Shown: positions 9,392 to 21,900 of the stretch, in pieces
How positions within the stretch are numbered: the first letter of the stretch is position 1
How the letters are laid out: every line of letters begins with the position of its first letter
The notes under the pieces: model-generated
What the model saw: only the letters and a program-made list of their open reading frames with translations
Told to the model about the DNA's origin: nothing
Databases searched by the model: none
Source of the DNA: Branchiostoma floridae
Lineage: Eukaryota; Chordata; Leptocardii; Amphioxiformes; Branchiostomatidae
Assembly (NCBI RefSeq): GCF_000003815.2
Contig: NC_049993.1
Span: 16,698,897 to 16,762,896 of the forward strand
Direction of reading: 5' to 3'
Length of the DNA: 64,000 nt
Translations under genes and position numbers: made by a program

Positions 9392-11356
9392 AAACTGTGA
9401 AATATTTTGTACAGTAGATATTTATATGATGACGTGCTCACTACAAAGTGGTAAAAGTGGAGAGTATTTAAAGAATAGAATAACAGCAGAAACATTTTGT
9501 TGCCACTGTTCTTCCAACTGAGGTAGACTTTCCTGTACCACTCTCTGTCATGTGCCTATAGAAGTGCGACATTCTACATTGCCAAAACATAAACATTACA
9601 AGGGACAGTTTCTGTAATGTGATCCTCCAGGGCCTTTTCCTTAGTTTCTTTTTCTGTCCTTTTTTAGGATACTGGTAGAAATCACAAATCCCAACTCATC
9701 GTCATGAAAGAAAACTTATTTGGTTACAAATTCGGGTGATAATTTGCATAAAATGAACTACTGTACCTTCACTCTTGTTTAAGTCAAAAATTGTTACACT
9801 TGCATACATGTTCTGGTATCTTAATAACGACTGTGTGCATAATTCAATGAATTTGTGGTTACTCCTTTTGATATCCTCATTAGGACCCCAAGCTGTAAAT
9901 GGAATATTCCACAGGTCAAAGTTCATGGCATTGTTTTCTACAGAAAACAAATGTCTTATTTCTTTACATAGGCACAGAACTGTCAAAGGATACTCCAATT
10001 GTATGCTATGCATTCCCTTGTACTAAGCTGCACTGTTGTGTGATTTGTGACGTTTTCTTTGCTTTCGGTTACATACTGTGTAAGATGCTGCAAGAGTTAC
10101 TACGAATTCACATTCCTTTCCAAGTTCGACTTCTCTATATTGTACATCGATCTAGAGTTTTGTTTTTTTCTATCTTGGTCAGAGATGCAAATTGAAATGT
10201 ACAGTTGTAAAGAGAACAAAGTATGCAAATGCAATACACATGAGTTTTGTTGTACGATATGTTGTTCCAAGTGGTTGCGTACTGTGGTTCTTCCATTGTT
10301 TAGTGTTGGAAAAGGCTATGCAGATATGATATGGTTGGTATGGCTTCAGTGTTCTCGCCTGGCCTTTTCAGCATAGGCCTCTATGCTGTGATTTGGTCGC
10401 CTATGCCGTGTTTCAGCCAACAATGGAGTTTTCTGTAGTTTTGCAACAAAGTCAAAGATAAAATAAAGTTGGCTATACAAAATGTATTTATTTGGCCCTC
10501 AAAATGCAGGAAATAGTGTTTCAGGGCATTAAAGATTGAAAATTTTTCAGGAGGATTCCCCCCATACCACATGGCTTTGCTGCACTAAGATCCCCCTATG
10601 CTGCGAAAAAAGCCTGGTGAGAGCACTGCGACTTAAGTTGGCTGAGTGAAACATAACAATACTGTTCCAAGAGAGATACAGTACACACATGTTACAATGC
10701 AGGATGGGGATGTGTACCTGAGCATAACATATCAGGTACAGGCACAGTTATCAGTTGCAAAGGTAAAGCTCGTATGGGCACTGTAACTTAATCTCGAACC
10801 AGATCCACGGTGCGTAATGTATAGTATAAAACTCCGGTGCCTGTTTGACTCCCTTGGCCGGCTACACTCCTTGGCCAGCTTTGATACTATCTTATGGCAC
10901 CGTAGGATCTGCTTGGAGATTACTGTAACTGAACAACGTGACAAGTAAACTTTAATTCACATCGAGGACAAAGACATGGATAAACAGTGAACAGAATGTT
11001 ATTTAGGCTTCAAGACAAAAATGGTTCTTCTTTAATACTGATTTCAGTAGCCATACAAATGCATGTGAAATGTTTTGTCATCTTTTTCTGGTGCTAGATT
11101 TTGATCTATGTGGTAATGATTTGCATTTGGTAACAAAATAAGTAAAAAAGTTAAACACTCAAGTGTACATCTAGTGAGGTATAGTAATTGGTGCATTGAT
11201 ATCTGGTGTTTTGTACCTGTACCTAAATGATTTTCGTTGTACACATCCCTAACGCAGGGGAAACTATTGGTGCTCGTAAGAAAAGATAAATATTTGGGGT
11301 ATAGCTTAACCCTATGGCTGCTGAGGAAGCCTTTTGGCACCAGGTTTGTATTGATA
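9392..11356. other. MED26 3' flank, no further gene seen
   Basis: AT-rich sequence that probably includes the MED26 3'UTR. An aataaa occurs at about 10460. A MULE-like MITE lies at 10789-10921. Nothing else is recognised. Confidence 0.4.
10789..10921. mobile_element. Short MULE-like MITE
   Basis: Ends taatctcgaaccagatcc and ggatctgcttggagatt are inverted relatives of the 2103-3131 termini. The flanks repeat actgtaact (780-788 and 922-930), a 9-base duplication in line with that family. Confidence 0.75.
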
Positions 11357-11833
11357 CAGTCAAACCTGTATTAGCGGCCACCTTTACACAGCAGCCACCT
11401 GGCCATAGTGGCCACTTTTTGTCAGTCCCTTGGATTCGTAATGATTAAGAAATAGGCTTAGCAGCCACCTGTCCAACGCGGCCACGGCCACACGATAACC
11501 GGTCCCGTTGATACAGAAACACTGCCTATTGCAACCATACTGCAGCCTTATGTCAATCTGCACCGAGTTTGAAATTGTAGTTTGTGAGAATTTGGAGTTC
11601 CTGACAGGGTCATTTTGGAGGCAGTGGAAGGTATGCATGCCTTGAGTATTAAAGTGCAAGTCTTTGTCGGTGAATTTAGAGACAATGTTACTTTACGAGA
11701 AAGATTAGTGGGAACTGAAATCGTGTAGTTTGCTCATGGTCAATTGATCAACATTTCATCTATAGTGGCCACCTGTCTATAGTGGCCATATTTCTCCAGT
11801 CCCTTGAGTGGCCGCTACAGACAGGTTTGACTG
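11357..11833. mobile_element. Tc1/mariner-like MITE, 477 bp
   Basis: Inverted ends cagtcaaacctgta and acaggtttgactg are flanked by TA on each side. Sub-terminal words gcggccac and gtggccac recur in both arms (about 11375-11490 and 11764-11815). There is no transposase frame. Confidence 0.8.
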
Positions 11834-11982
11834 TATGATACATGGCAGCATGAAGAAGGTTAAAGGATACAGGGCTGTGCTTTTTTAAAGCCCCCGGTTC
11901 GTGGATTTGGTTGTTAGCAAGAAAGATGGCCAGATTGTCAAAAGTCACAGATGAAAGCAAAACCAAGACGCAAAATTGGTGT

Positions 11983-12077
11983 TAGCCTGATTAAATCTCG
12001 CTTATAGCAGCCCGCCAAACATCCGCCAGAGGGGCCAGTTACAGCCCTGGACAGCAGAGTTTGTGTTACACAGACTA
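11983..12077. mobile_element. Short tagcctg...cagacta element, copy 1
   Basis: About 95 bases from tagcctgattaaatctcgct to gtgttacacagacta. It matches 61247-61352 closely. The flanks aattggtgt and aattggttc may be a decayed 9-base target duplication. Confidence 0.7.
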
Positions 12078-14795
12078 AATTGGTTCGGTTTAGGACGTTA
12101 TCAAGAAGTTCTTCTTCAACAGAGGTTTTGGTGGAAGGGATGCTAGGGACCAGGATACCTTAGCTCTCTTGTGAAGCTCTCTTGAAAGAAATCCTGGTTG
12201 CAACAATCCCCACAACCAAAACCTTAACTGGCTTAAGAAAAAGTAATACCTACTAGATTTTGGCCATACATGAGACAATTTAGTAGGCTAGTTTGCTTGA
12301 CACTAGGCTTGTCTGGTAAAGTGCTAATATCCATGATTGCTTAGAACACATTTGTGGTGTCTAGGTCTCTGTGGTGCTGGTTCAACTTTGTGGCCTTTGG
12401 CCTGAGTTGAGTATTGAAAATATTACATCATATTTAGATATCTATCTACATTTTTATAACCGTTAAAACAAAGCCTGACAATATGAATCTCAGTTTTCAG
12501 GCTTGTTTCAAATCCTGCACTTATAATCTTGTAGAGTAAATTAAGAGCAGGGCCTCGCATGGCTCTAGAACTGAGGTGCCACAGTTGTAAATATTTGCAA
12601 ACAATCCTGGGATCTTGTGGTCCTTTTTAATAGTGACCTTTTGTGCAGACTAGGTTTTCTCACATTTCCAGTGTTATCTAAGAGTTGTACGGTGAAGCTT
12701 CTTTCAGGAGCGAACAGTATTCACTGTTGGCATGAATAAAGATTCATGCTTGCATTGGTTAGTTTTCCGTGTTTTGGATTGTTTGCTTCAGTATGTATCT
12801 GTGTGGGTGTGTATATGGATAAGCAAATTCAGGTGCAATTCCCCATGAAAGGATCACAGATGGTGGAATGATGATCACATTTGGGCTTGTCAGACAAACT
12901 TTCACCCTATTAAACACCTGCATGGAGATTACAACAGTAACAGGAATTCGACTGACAGAATAGTGTAAAAGGCTTTCTTGTAAATAGCTTGTAAGCTGGA
13001 AATCAGTGTTAGAACATTCAGCCGCGCCATAAAATCTACTGCTATTGACTTATCGTACGATGTTATTGTGAGAAAGAAATTCCCCATGGATCAAAAGCGC
13101 CGACATGCGGCCAAAATATATTACTGCAGTAACCCGGTGATTCGGCTGCTGCAAATATTACAAGAATCGCTAGGGGTCGTCATTGACACGTTAGCTAACT
13201 TCCCACCAGACTTCCCACGTTGACCTCTGACCATGATACCGGTGAAAAGTGGTTTCAGGGCGATTTCCTTGCCGTTTTGGTTGGGATTTGCCACGTTTTG
13301 AGATAAATGGGCCGTTCCTGAGTGCTAGCAAGGGAAGGTTAGCACACAACGACTATATAAACTATTAGGCTCATGTTTTTTCCGGAAAGATCGGCGCTTG
13401 GAGGCTGTGACAAGGCAAACAAGCCCACTTTAATAACCACGGACCCTTCGGAACGAACTGGGTTGGATTTTGACAGGTAGCTAGCAAATTGTTTTGGCAG
13501 AAAGAACTATGACATATCCACAAGTACATTGGTAACTCCGTTATAGATGAAAACGGCCCATTTTTTTTTTACTTGCCCATTTTCCGACTGAATGTTGACA
13601 AATTACAAGTAGAAACATTATCGTTAACTTGTTATTGACAAGGTCAGAAAATAGTCGTATTTTTTTTTAAATAGTGTCAGCCTGATTATCAAAATAGCAT
13701 ACAATGTATACTGGTCAGACTGATTATCCATTGTTGAATATACGGACGTTTCTTGACAAAATTGAACATTGCATTAAGCTTACTATATAATAAGCAATTT
13801 GAAATGTTCCATTCTGTCAAGAAAGGCTGTCTGCGAATTGAGTGTAAGTACTTACTAGGGCTCTGGGGTAGGTCTCACAAACTGGACTTGGTAAAGACTA
13901 TTAAATCAAATTTCTGAATTATTCAAGGTTGTTGCTTCCAATCCCAAACACATCTACCACTGGGCTCATAACTAATGGATAAAGAACAGGGGTTTGAGTT
14001 ATCAATGTCCTGTCATAACTCCATAATTGTAATGAACAGTTTAACCACTAAACTAGTGCAGGCTAAAGAAAGGGGGCAAACAAAACGTACACCATCATGA
14101 GTTTCGACAAGGTTTTATTCATAAATAGAAAAGTAAACACCTCTAGAGTTCAGATACAAATATCTACATCACATTTCTATTCACCAATGATCCAGCATTA
14201 TGAGTGCAATCAGTTACACTACAAGTTCTTGCCAAGAACTGTGCAACTAAATTTTTATAAGCTTTTTCCTGCTTTAATGTGTACAAACCATTTTGATATC
14301 AGCAATGATCTAGCATTAAAGACTATACATACTGTAACATAACATAACAGAAGTTCTGTCAAAACTATACATTCCTTCCTTTCAGTTGGAAACTAAGACT
14401 TTACTTGGTCAAAACAACAGACTTCTGTTTATGACAAATTCAAAAAAATCAACTGTAATAACAAAATGTACATTCAAGATTCTACTAACCCATTGTCACA
14501 GATAAAGTTACTAATATACAAATATTAACTATAACAGTTAATAGATGATGAAGGCACTAACTTCAAGTTACAAGTACCGGTATCCTTATTTGCTTTTATA
14601 CAAAAGATGAGGCATTTCTGATTACAAAATTGGTACCAAAGCAGTTGTTGGCCTGCAACAATGAACATTCATCTAAACTACACGATCGTCATAAGATACT
14701 TAACCGAACATTACACCATATCTTACAACATGCACATTTCTACTTAGTGTTGTCAGCTATTCTAATACAACTATTGTGAATGGAATAGCTAGAGC
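12078..14795. other. Intergenic stretch, no gene or known repeat recognised
   Basis: No splice-bounded coding segment could be built. A less AT-rich block at about 13020-13330 has no assignment. The sequence aaggttttattcat at about 14110 is aataaaa on the - strand. It could be the 3' end signal of the dystrophin-family transcript, 1.3 kb past its stop codon. Confidence 0.4.
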
Positions 14796-15134
14796 AGGGT
14801 TTAACAAGTTTTCTAAAAGTCACTTGTCCTATCGGGCAAGTACATGCAAAATTTACTTGCCCGAACCAGCTTTCTGCTTGCCCCCAAATTTAACTAACAT
14901 TTTTCACTATGTATTTTGATGTGCAGCGATGGAATTCTTTTATTATTGGCTCTATTTTTCTGTGTTGACCAATGCTTGATGAGGTAACTGTGATAAGCAA
15001 CAAGTATATCAAAATCTCATGTAAAAATCTTACTTGCCCGATCGGACAAGTGGGAAAGGACATTCACTTGCCCGGTGAACACTTTTACTAGTACTTGCCC
15101 GGGACAATCGGGCTAGTGGACTTGTCCAACCCTA
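14795..15134. mobile_element. MITE with cttgcccg-rich arms
   Basis: Ends cagggtttaacaagt and acttgtccaaccct are inverted. ctagag flanks both sides. The words acttgcccg and cgggcaagt recur inside in both orientations. A related end lies at 26155-26180. Confidence 0.65.
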
Positions 15135-15436
15135 CTAGAGTATGAGAAAACCTCATTAGAAAACATCTTTGCTGTCACCTGAGAAAAGCATGGCCTGTTG
15201 AGCTAGAATAGGAGTTTTTTTTTCTTCACATAATACTGTTCAAAGACGATTTCCTTTGGAATGCTCTCCGTATGGCAGAAGGAATTGGTATATCTGTTAG
15301 ATATAGATGATACAAAATTGGTTGCTTCATGCTGGGAGCTGAGACTTTATCAAATTTTAGGCATAGGAAAACCCTGGTCAGGACTAGTTACTTAATTTAC
15401 GCACAACAGACATATCTTATGAACACCATGAAATAT

Positions 15437-15968
15437 TCAGTAGTCTTCATCCTCGTCCTCATCTAGCAGTAAAGTGTGCCTGGGTCCAGAGTCTGGAGAA
15501 ACGGAGGAGAAAAAGGAAGGGCTGTGATGACATGTTGCACTTTATTTGTCTCCCTGCCTTGCTTTGTGAACAAAGATCATCATATAGGATGATTTGTTAG
15601 TGACAAACTGAAACACTCTTGAGGCAAACTTAAATCCGACTATATTCAGTCTTGGCCAACTGTTTCACTTTTTGCTATATACTGTGTACATCTATTTACT
15701 TTACTGTGTAAATTGTACTTTTGTCTGCTCCAGTTGGAAGAGTCACTTTATGTTTCATTTTTTGTTGTTGTTAGAATGAAAAGAATACCAGTGAAACAAA
15801 CACCTACAGAATGAATGCATCAATGGCTGATGACTGTATCATAAAGAGAAAGGGAAAGAATACTGACTCCCTTACCTGTGTCCACTATCCTGGTGACCAG
15901 TGATGTCACAGCCTCCCCTCCCCTCCTGGCTGCTGCTATCATGTCACCTCCTGCATCATGGGAGTAAA
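15437..15968 (-). CDS. Last two exons of the dystrophin-family gene
   Basis: Exon 15876-15968 encodes [20 protein letters not shown] and LVTRIVDT. Exon 15437-15492 encodes [17 protein letters not shown] and a TGA stop. The split codon ACA|G joins cleanly as T-D. The acidic end DEDEDEDY is not a feature of vertebrate dystrophins. Confidence 0.85.
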
Positions 15969-18900
15969 CTGGGGGAGAGGAGGACAGGAGTTAGCATCAT
16001 CTTCGATACGCCAAAAAGTAGTTACTCAAGCAACTGGATGTGGTTTTGGAAATGGAAATGTTTCAACTAGCATCCCCTAGTTTTCCCCAGTGACACTGAA
16101 GAGATCTTGTTGGAGAGTCAGAGTTTATAAATTATATATCTTAGCTGTTGAAACATCTGACCATTTCCAAAAACATATCCAGTTGCTTGAGTAACTACTT
16201 TTTGATTGTATCGTTATTATCTGGATGTCTAACCTACATTGACGTATCATCTCTGATAATTCCAGTGGATGCCATAAGACATCAAGGTGATTTAAATAGA
16301 TATACCAATGCAGTACCCTGAGGTACCAGTATATACACTTCAAGAAATTTAGGATAATTCAAGACATCTCTCATAATTTCACCAGATGCCATGACAATAC
16401 ATGAAAAAATGATACATGAATTTATAAGGTCAGATCTAAAGAGATGTAATACCAATGCAACATAATTAATCCTGATGTATACACACTTCTAGTGAATTCA
16501 ACTTTCAAGACAATTTTGTGAAGGCGTTTAAAACAATGATTTACTTATGTGGCGGTTTTATGGCACCCGGTGGAATTATGACATTTTTATGTGTGCACTG
16601 ATTTTGGTTTGTTTCATGCTCTTCAGAATCTGTTCTTTTAGATTGGAAGTGATACAAAACTGAACAATCCAACTTTGTTTGTGCTTTTCTCTGTCAGTGA
16701 GTAGGCAACATACTTGTAACTGGATTTAACTTGTGAATCCCAAAAGGCTAGTACAGAACCAGATGTTGTCCAAAAACACACTGAAGTCCAAAAACACTGT
16801 CATGTCCAAAAACACAAAGTTTCTATGATTTTCAAAAGATACGTTTCAACATGACATGAAGTCCAAAAACACTGTCATGTCCAAAAACACAAAGTTTCTA
16901 TGATTTTCAAAAGATACGTTTCAACATGACATGAAATTGCAATTTGTACACCTTTCCCCATGATGTGCAATAAAGTTTGACATTTGGTTAGTGGAACATG
17001 CATTTTAGCATGCAGCAATTCTCTAGTTTTCAATTTCTAAGTTAGATACTTTGACTTTCAATTGGTTTAACAAAATCAACCAGGTTTAACACAGTACAAG
17101 GCATCAACACGACAGGCAACGGACAACAATTTAACATGCATATTCCCTGTAGCATGCAGTATTGTATTAGGGGCTGCATGCATTACAATCCTTCCTCCCA
17201 AGACATTGTGGATACTGCACGTTTCCCCACCATGTGCAACAATTGACACAAGTTTGATATTAGGTTAGTGAAACAACATGCATTTTGACTAAACTTTGTT
17301 AACTCTGATTGAAGTTTTCCATTTTTAAGATATTTTATATCAAAACTATTCCAAATTTGACACTGTGACAGCACAAGAGACATCAACAGGACTGACAACA
17401 GACATCAATTTAACATACATATTCCCTGTGGCATGCAGTACTGTAAATGCAGAAATGTTCGCGGTGGATTAATGTTCGCGGTTTTCGCGGTGACCACTTT
17501 ACCGCAAACTTAAAACCACCGCGAATATTTTTCTATAATGGTATCATTCTGCAGTCTATGGTGTTACCGCAAACTTAAATCCACCGCGAAAAGTCCCTTT
17601 TCCCGCTATTAGGGGCTGCATGCATTACAATCCTTCCACCCAAGACATTGTGGATACTGCACGTTACCTGGCTCATCGTCTCCTGGTTGCAGCAGGTAAG
17701 AAATGGGACAGAAATCAGAAATGTTGGTGGACATACAGTAAAGACATTTGGATCAAAGATATAGACTAACTAACAAAGGCTGTACATAGTATTTGTGACA
17801 GTGCTAAAATGTATGGAACTATGTCAGAAGAACTATGGATGTTTGTTCATTTTCACAACAATTGACAGAAAATTCTTGTTGTAAAAGAATATTACTACAT
17901 CATACATGTACTGTCTAGTCCTGACATAGGCATGAGATACTAAGAGGGATTCCAGTAAAAAATGTGTAAGTCTACAAATCTACGCCAATAGGGAACACGT
18001 ACTGGTCCAAACCCCTCATAACATTAACACTATACAATAGTGGCGCTAAATGTATCCTGTACTATCAAGTCAAGAATACTATTTTTATAGATATTAAGAT
18101 GCTCTGAAAGTAAATGACAGGTCACATGGGATATAGGGTGACACGATGACATAGTATGACATGATAGGATCAGAATCATTGTCAATCTCAAAGTCAAATC
18201 AATTTAAGTTTTTGTTTAAATTCATCAAAACATGCTTGTCTGGGGTAAGTTTCCACACACCTACAGCATGCACAATCTTTCTTTAACTTACTTCTTCAAA
18301 CTTATCAAGTGCAAAAACCCAAGTATTGAGACCAAACACAGGACAACCTACTGTAAGACATGTTCTTGGGAAAGGCATCCTTGACCCTCGAGACGAGGTC
18401 CTCAAGTTCTGCCTCCTCAGAAGGAAAGCGGTGAGACGCGTCCGGCAGGTACGTCGCCTCCGGACCCAGGGGGTACGCTCCATCATCATCATCATCATCC
18501 TAGAAATTGATGATAAACATAATGATTATAAAGGAATATTAGGAGATGTGCATCATCATCATCATCATCCTAGAAGTAAAGAGATCATAAAGTTCCACCA
18601 AAAAGTAGTTACTCAAGCAACTGGATATGGTTTTGGAAACGGTCAGACGTTTCGGATAGGATCCACTATCCTTCGTCAGTGACACTGAAGTGATCTGGAA
18701 GAAACAGGTCTTTTATAACCAAAACCATATCCAGTTGCTTGAGTAACTACTTTTTGGTGTATCTTGTTACCTGGATGTCTAACCTACTTGGACAGATCAT
18801 AAAGTTGATAAATATGATCATAAAGGAGTATTAGGACTAATAGGAGAAGTGCAAGCAAAGAGCCCAATTCATACTTATAAAATATAAGCAGGAGTTCTTT

Positions 18901-21900
18901 CATGTGTGAGTGGATCAAAACCAGTCCTGGCTAAATGGGCTAGCATCCCACAAGGAAAAAGAGAGAGGGGAGGGAAGAAAACAATTAAGGGGTAGTAGAC
19001 CTTTCCAGGAACCAGAAAGCAGACACGCAGAAAAGCTAACAAGAAGCAGAAGAGGTACAGTAACTGTAAATGCAGAAATGTTCACGGTGGATTAATGTTC
19101 GCGGTTTTCATGGTGACCACTTCACCGCAAACTTAAAACCACTGCAAACATTTTTCTATTATGGTATTAGACTGCAGTCTATGGTGTTACTGCGAAATTA
19201 GAACCACCGGAAAAGTCATTTTTCCCACTATCGCGAAATTAAATCCCTGCAAACTTAAATGCATTTACAGTAACAAGAATCAGGTGGGGGATAACATGTA
19301 GCAACTTCACTCACTTGATACATGTCTTCTGATTGGTCGGCTTCCTCATCCTGGTACTCTTCCTCCTCTCCCAAAGGCTGCTGGGAGATATCTGGAGGCC
19401 GCCAGTACGGCCTTTGACCTGGGGTGGACTGATACTGAGGGGGAGGGGGGCGGATAGGGGAGGGGTACTGCTGAGGGGGGTGGGGAGGGGAATGGAAGGA
19501 GGGGGTGGGGTAGTTGTACATGGGGGGAGGGGGAAGGGATGGTAGGGAGAGAGGGGGCTGTAGTTGGTATGGAGGGGAGAGGACCTGGGGTTGGGGAGGG
19601 GGAGGGAGGGCTGCTGGACTTCTCTCCTGCATCTGGAAGGAGTAGAAATACATTAAGATTTGTTGGGGATCATATTCGAAACAGAGGTGAGCAGTTTTGT
19701 TGTTCAGAACTGCATGATTGTATGAATACAGACAGTTACTGTAGAAGCCAGTCAATTGCACTATGGATTACTGCACACTTCTGCTAATTGCACGGAATTT
19801 CAAAACCCCGTGGTGGTGTGGTGGAGCTAGATAACTTTGCTTTGTTGCACCACCCAGATAATTGCACGAAGTTTGTTAGCAAATGGGGTATGCAATTAAA
19901 CGGCTTCTACTGTACAAACAACTTGCAATATCTTATCTCATGGTATAAAAACAAACAATATTGCTGATATATGACTCACCTGTACCCTGAGTCTGTACTT
20001 CTCCAGCTGTAGTTCCAGCTGTCTGTTGTGAGACTCCAACACCTCCACCTGTTGGGAGTAGCAATATGCATGGTGATGGTCAGAAAAAATGTTCTTATAC
20101 TTAGTGTTAAAAAATATGAACCTGTTGGACTGCATATCCAAATAAAGAAAAATCTCTCTCTCTCTCTGAAAGAAATAGGACATAGTAAACAGGAAATTAA
20201 ATGAAAGTAAATAAAATTAAATAAAAGTCACCCAAAAGTGAATTTCATGTGCCATTGATATAGAAACTATAGCTGTTGTATCTTATACAAGTTACTGGAT
20301 GATCAAACTAAATATATTGGGTATTACGCAGTTTTGCAGGAAGACAAGTTCAGTTTATATACAAAGCTTTACAGTTTATATAAAAGAAAAGCTTTGTTTG
20401 ACCTGATGTAATAGAAAAGGGGTACAAATTTGAGTTGAAATGTTAACCTAAGAACAGATACAAACGTGGGAAGAAGAAGGAAAAGAAGACGAGGCAGACA
20501 GAGAAAGAAATGGGATGATATTATATCATTAAAGAATGGACAGGAATCCCCCTTGCTAGCACCCAAGCACTGGCTCACGACAGGGTGAGATGGAGGGAGG
20601 TGTGCTCAGCTGCTAATCTCCAAGCAGATCCTACGGTAGCATAAGATAGTATCAAAAGCTGCCAGAGGAGTGAAGCCAGCTTAGGAGTGTTTTGCTACCA
20701 TGTACACCTCTTGGCTGACTATACTCCTTGGCCAGTTTGGTACTATCTTATGCCATCGTAGGATCTGCTTGGAGATTACTCAGCTGCAAAGTGCCCCCAC
20801 GACCACCCCCGGTTAAGGGACCGGTAAGCAGTAAGCGGTAAGATACAAACATCGAGAGAAAAGGTAAGAGAAACAGAAACCCCACCTGTGCCTGTAGCCT
20901 CTCCTGCTCATCCTGTATGACTGACCCCGCCTCTGAGCGCTGGGTCCTCATCTCGTTTATGTCGTCCAGAAGGTCGTCCTTCTCCGCCTCAAGGTCGTGG
21001 ATGATGTCCTCCAGTTCCAGGCGCTCCTCGGGAGCGAGGTTCACCACCACCTGCTCCGGGGGGCTCGGCTGGAGGAATATAACGTTGGACACATTTTATA
21101 GCTATTGATTGTTTTATATTGTATCATAATAAATGCTTATAGTAATGAATTCTGTGTATGTCCTTCTGTATTTCTGTGGGCAAGCTGTCTAGGCAGACCC
21201 ATGTAATGAGTGAAACAGTTTATAGAAGAACTTTATTGCACTACAATAATTGTACTTTCAAAAATTAACAAAAAAGATGTTTGTAAAGTCTGGCATGTAG
21301 CATCTTAATTGTGTATCTTGGACTTTTATATATTTGACTTCAAAACTATAAAATTTCCTAAAACTCCCAGAGTCTTCAAGTTCTGAGGTGACCAGCTAGT
21401 GCTTGGTAAGTATTATGTGTCTGTAAATCAAGTTGGTAGATCAGTAGTACAAAAATCTTCATTTTGTACTGATGAAGGTGACAGATGGTCGTCAAAGCGC
21501 TTACTGATTTAAAGGAAGGCTGTGTAATGAAGAAGCCTTTTTTAAAAGTATTCTGTGTGTCTTAGACCTTGCTACAGGACTAGTAATCCTTACCCTTTGC
21601 CTCTGCATGAGTTTGGGAGACGTCTGCTGAGGCCGGGACACCTTCGTCGGGGGCAACGAACTCTCCATGTCCGCTAGTCGCGTGGCCAGTCTTCCCAGCA
21701 TGCCATGCATGTCAGCCTCACTCTGGGTATCGGCCCTGCAAAATTAGTAGTTACAAATTAGAATTCTAAAGTCAGAGTAGATTTTGAAGTGCTAGTTTCC
21801 TCTGTGTATAATAATAATTATTATACTTGTCGTGATACCATTCACATAGCTGGTGACATTTTAAAATCGGGCATTGATAATTTGAATAAACCTAAAAAAC

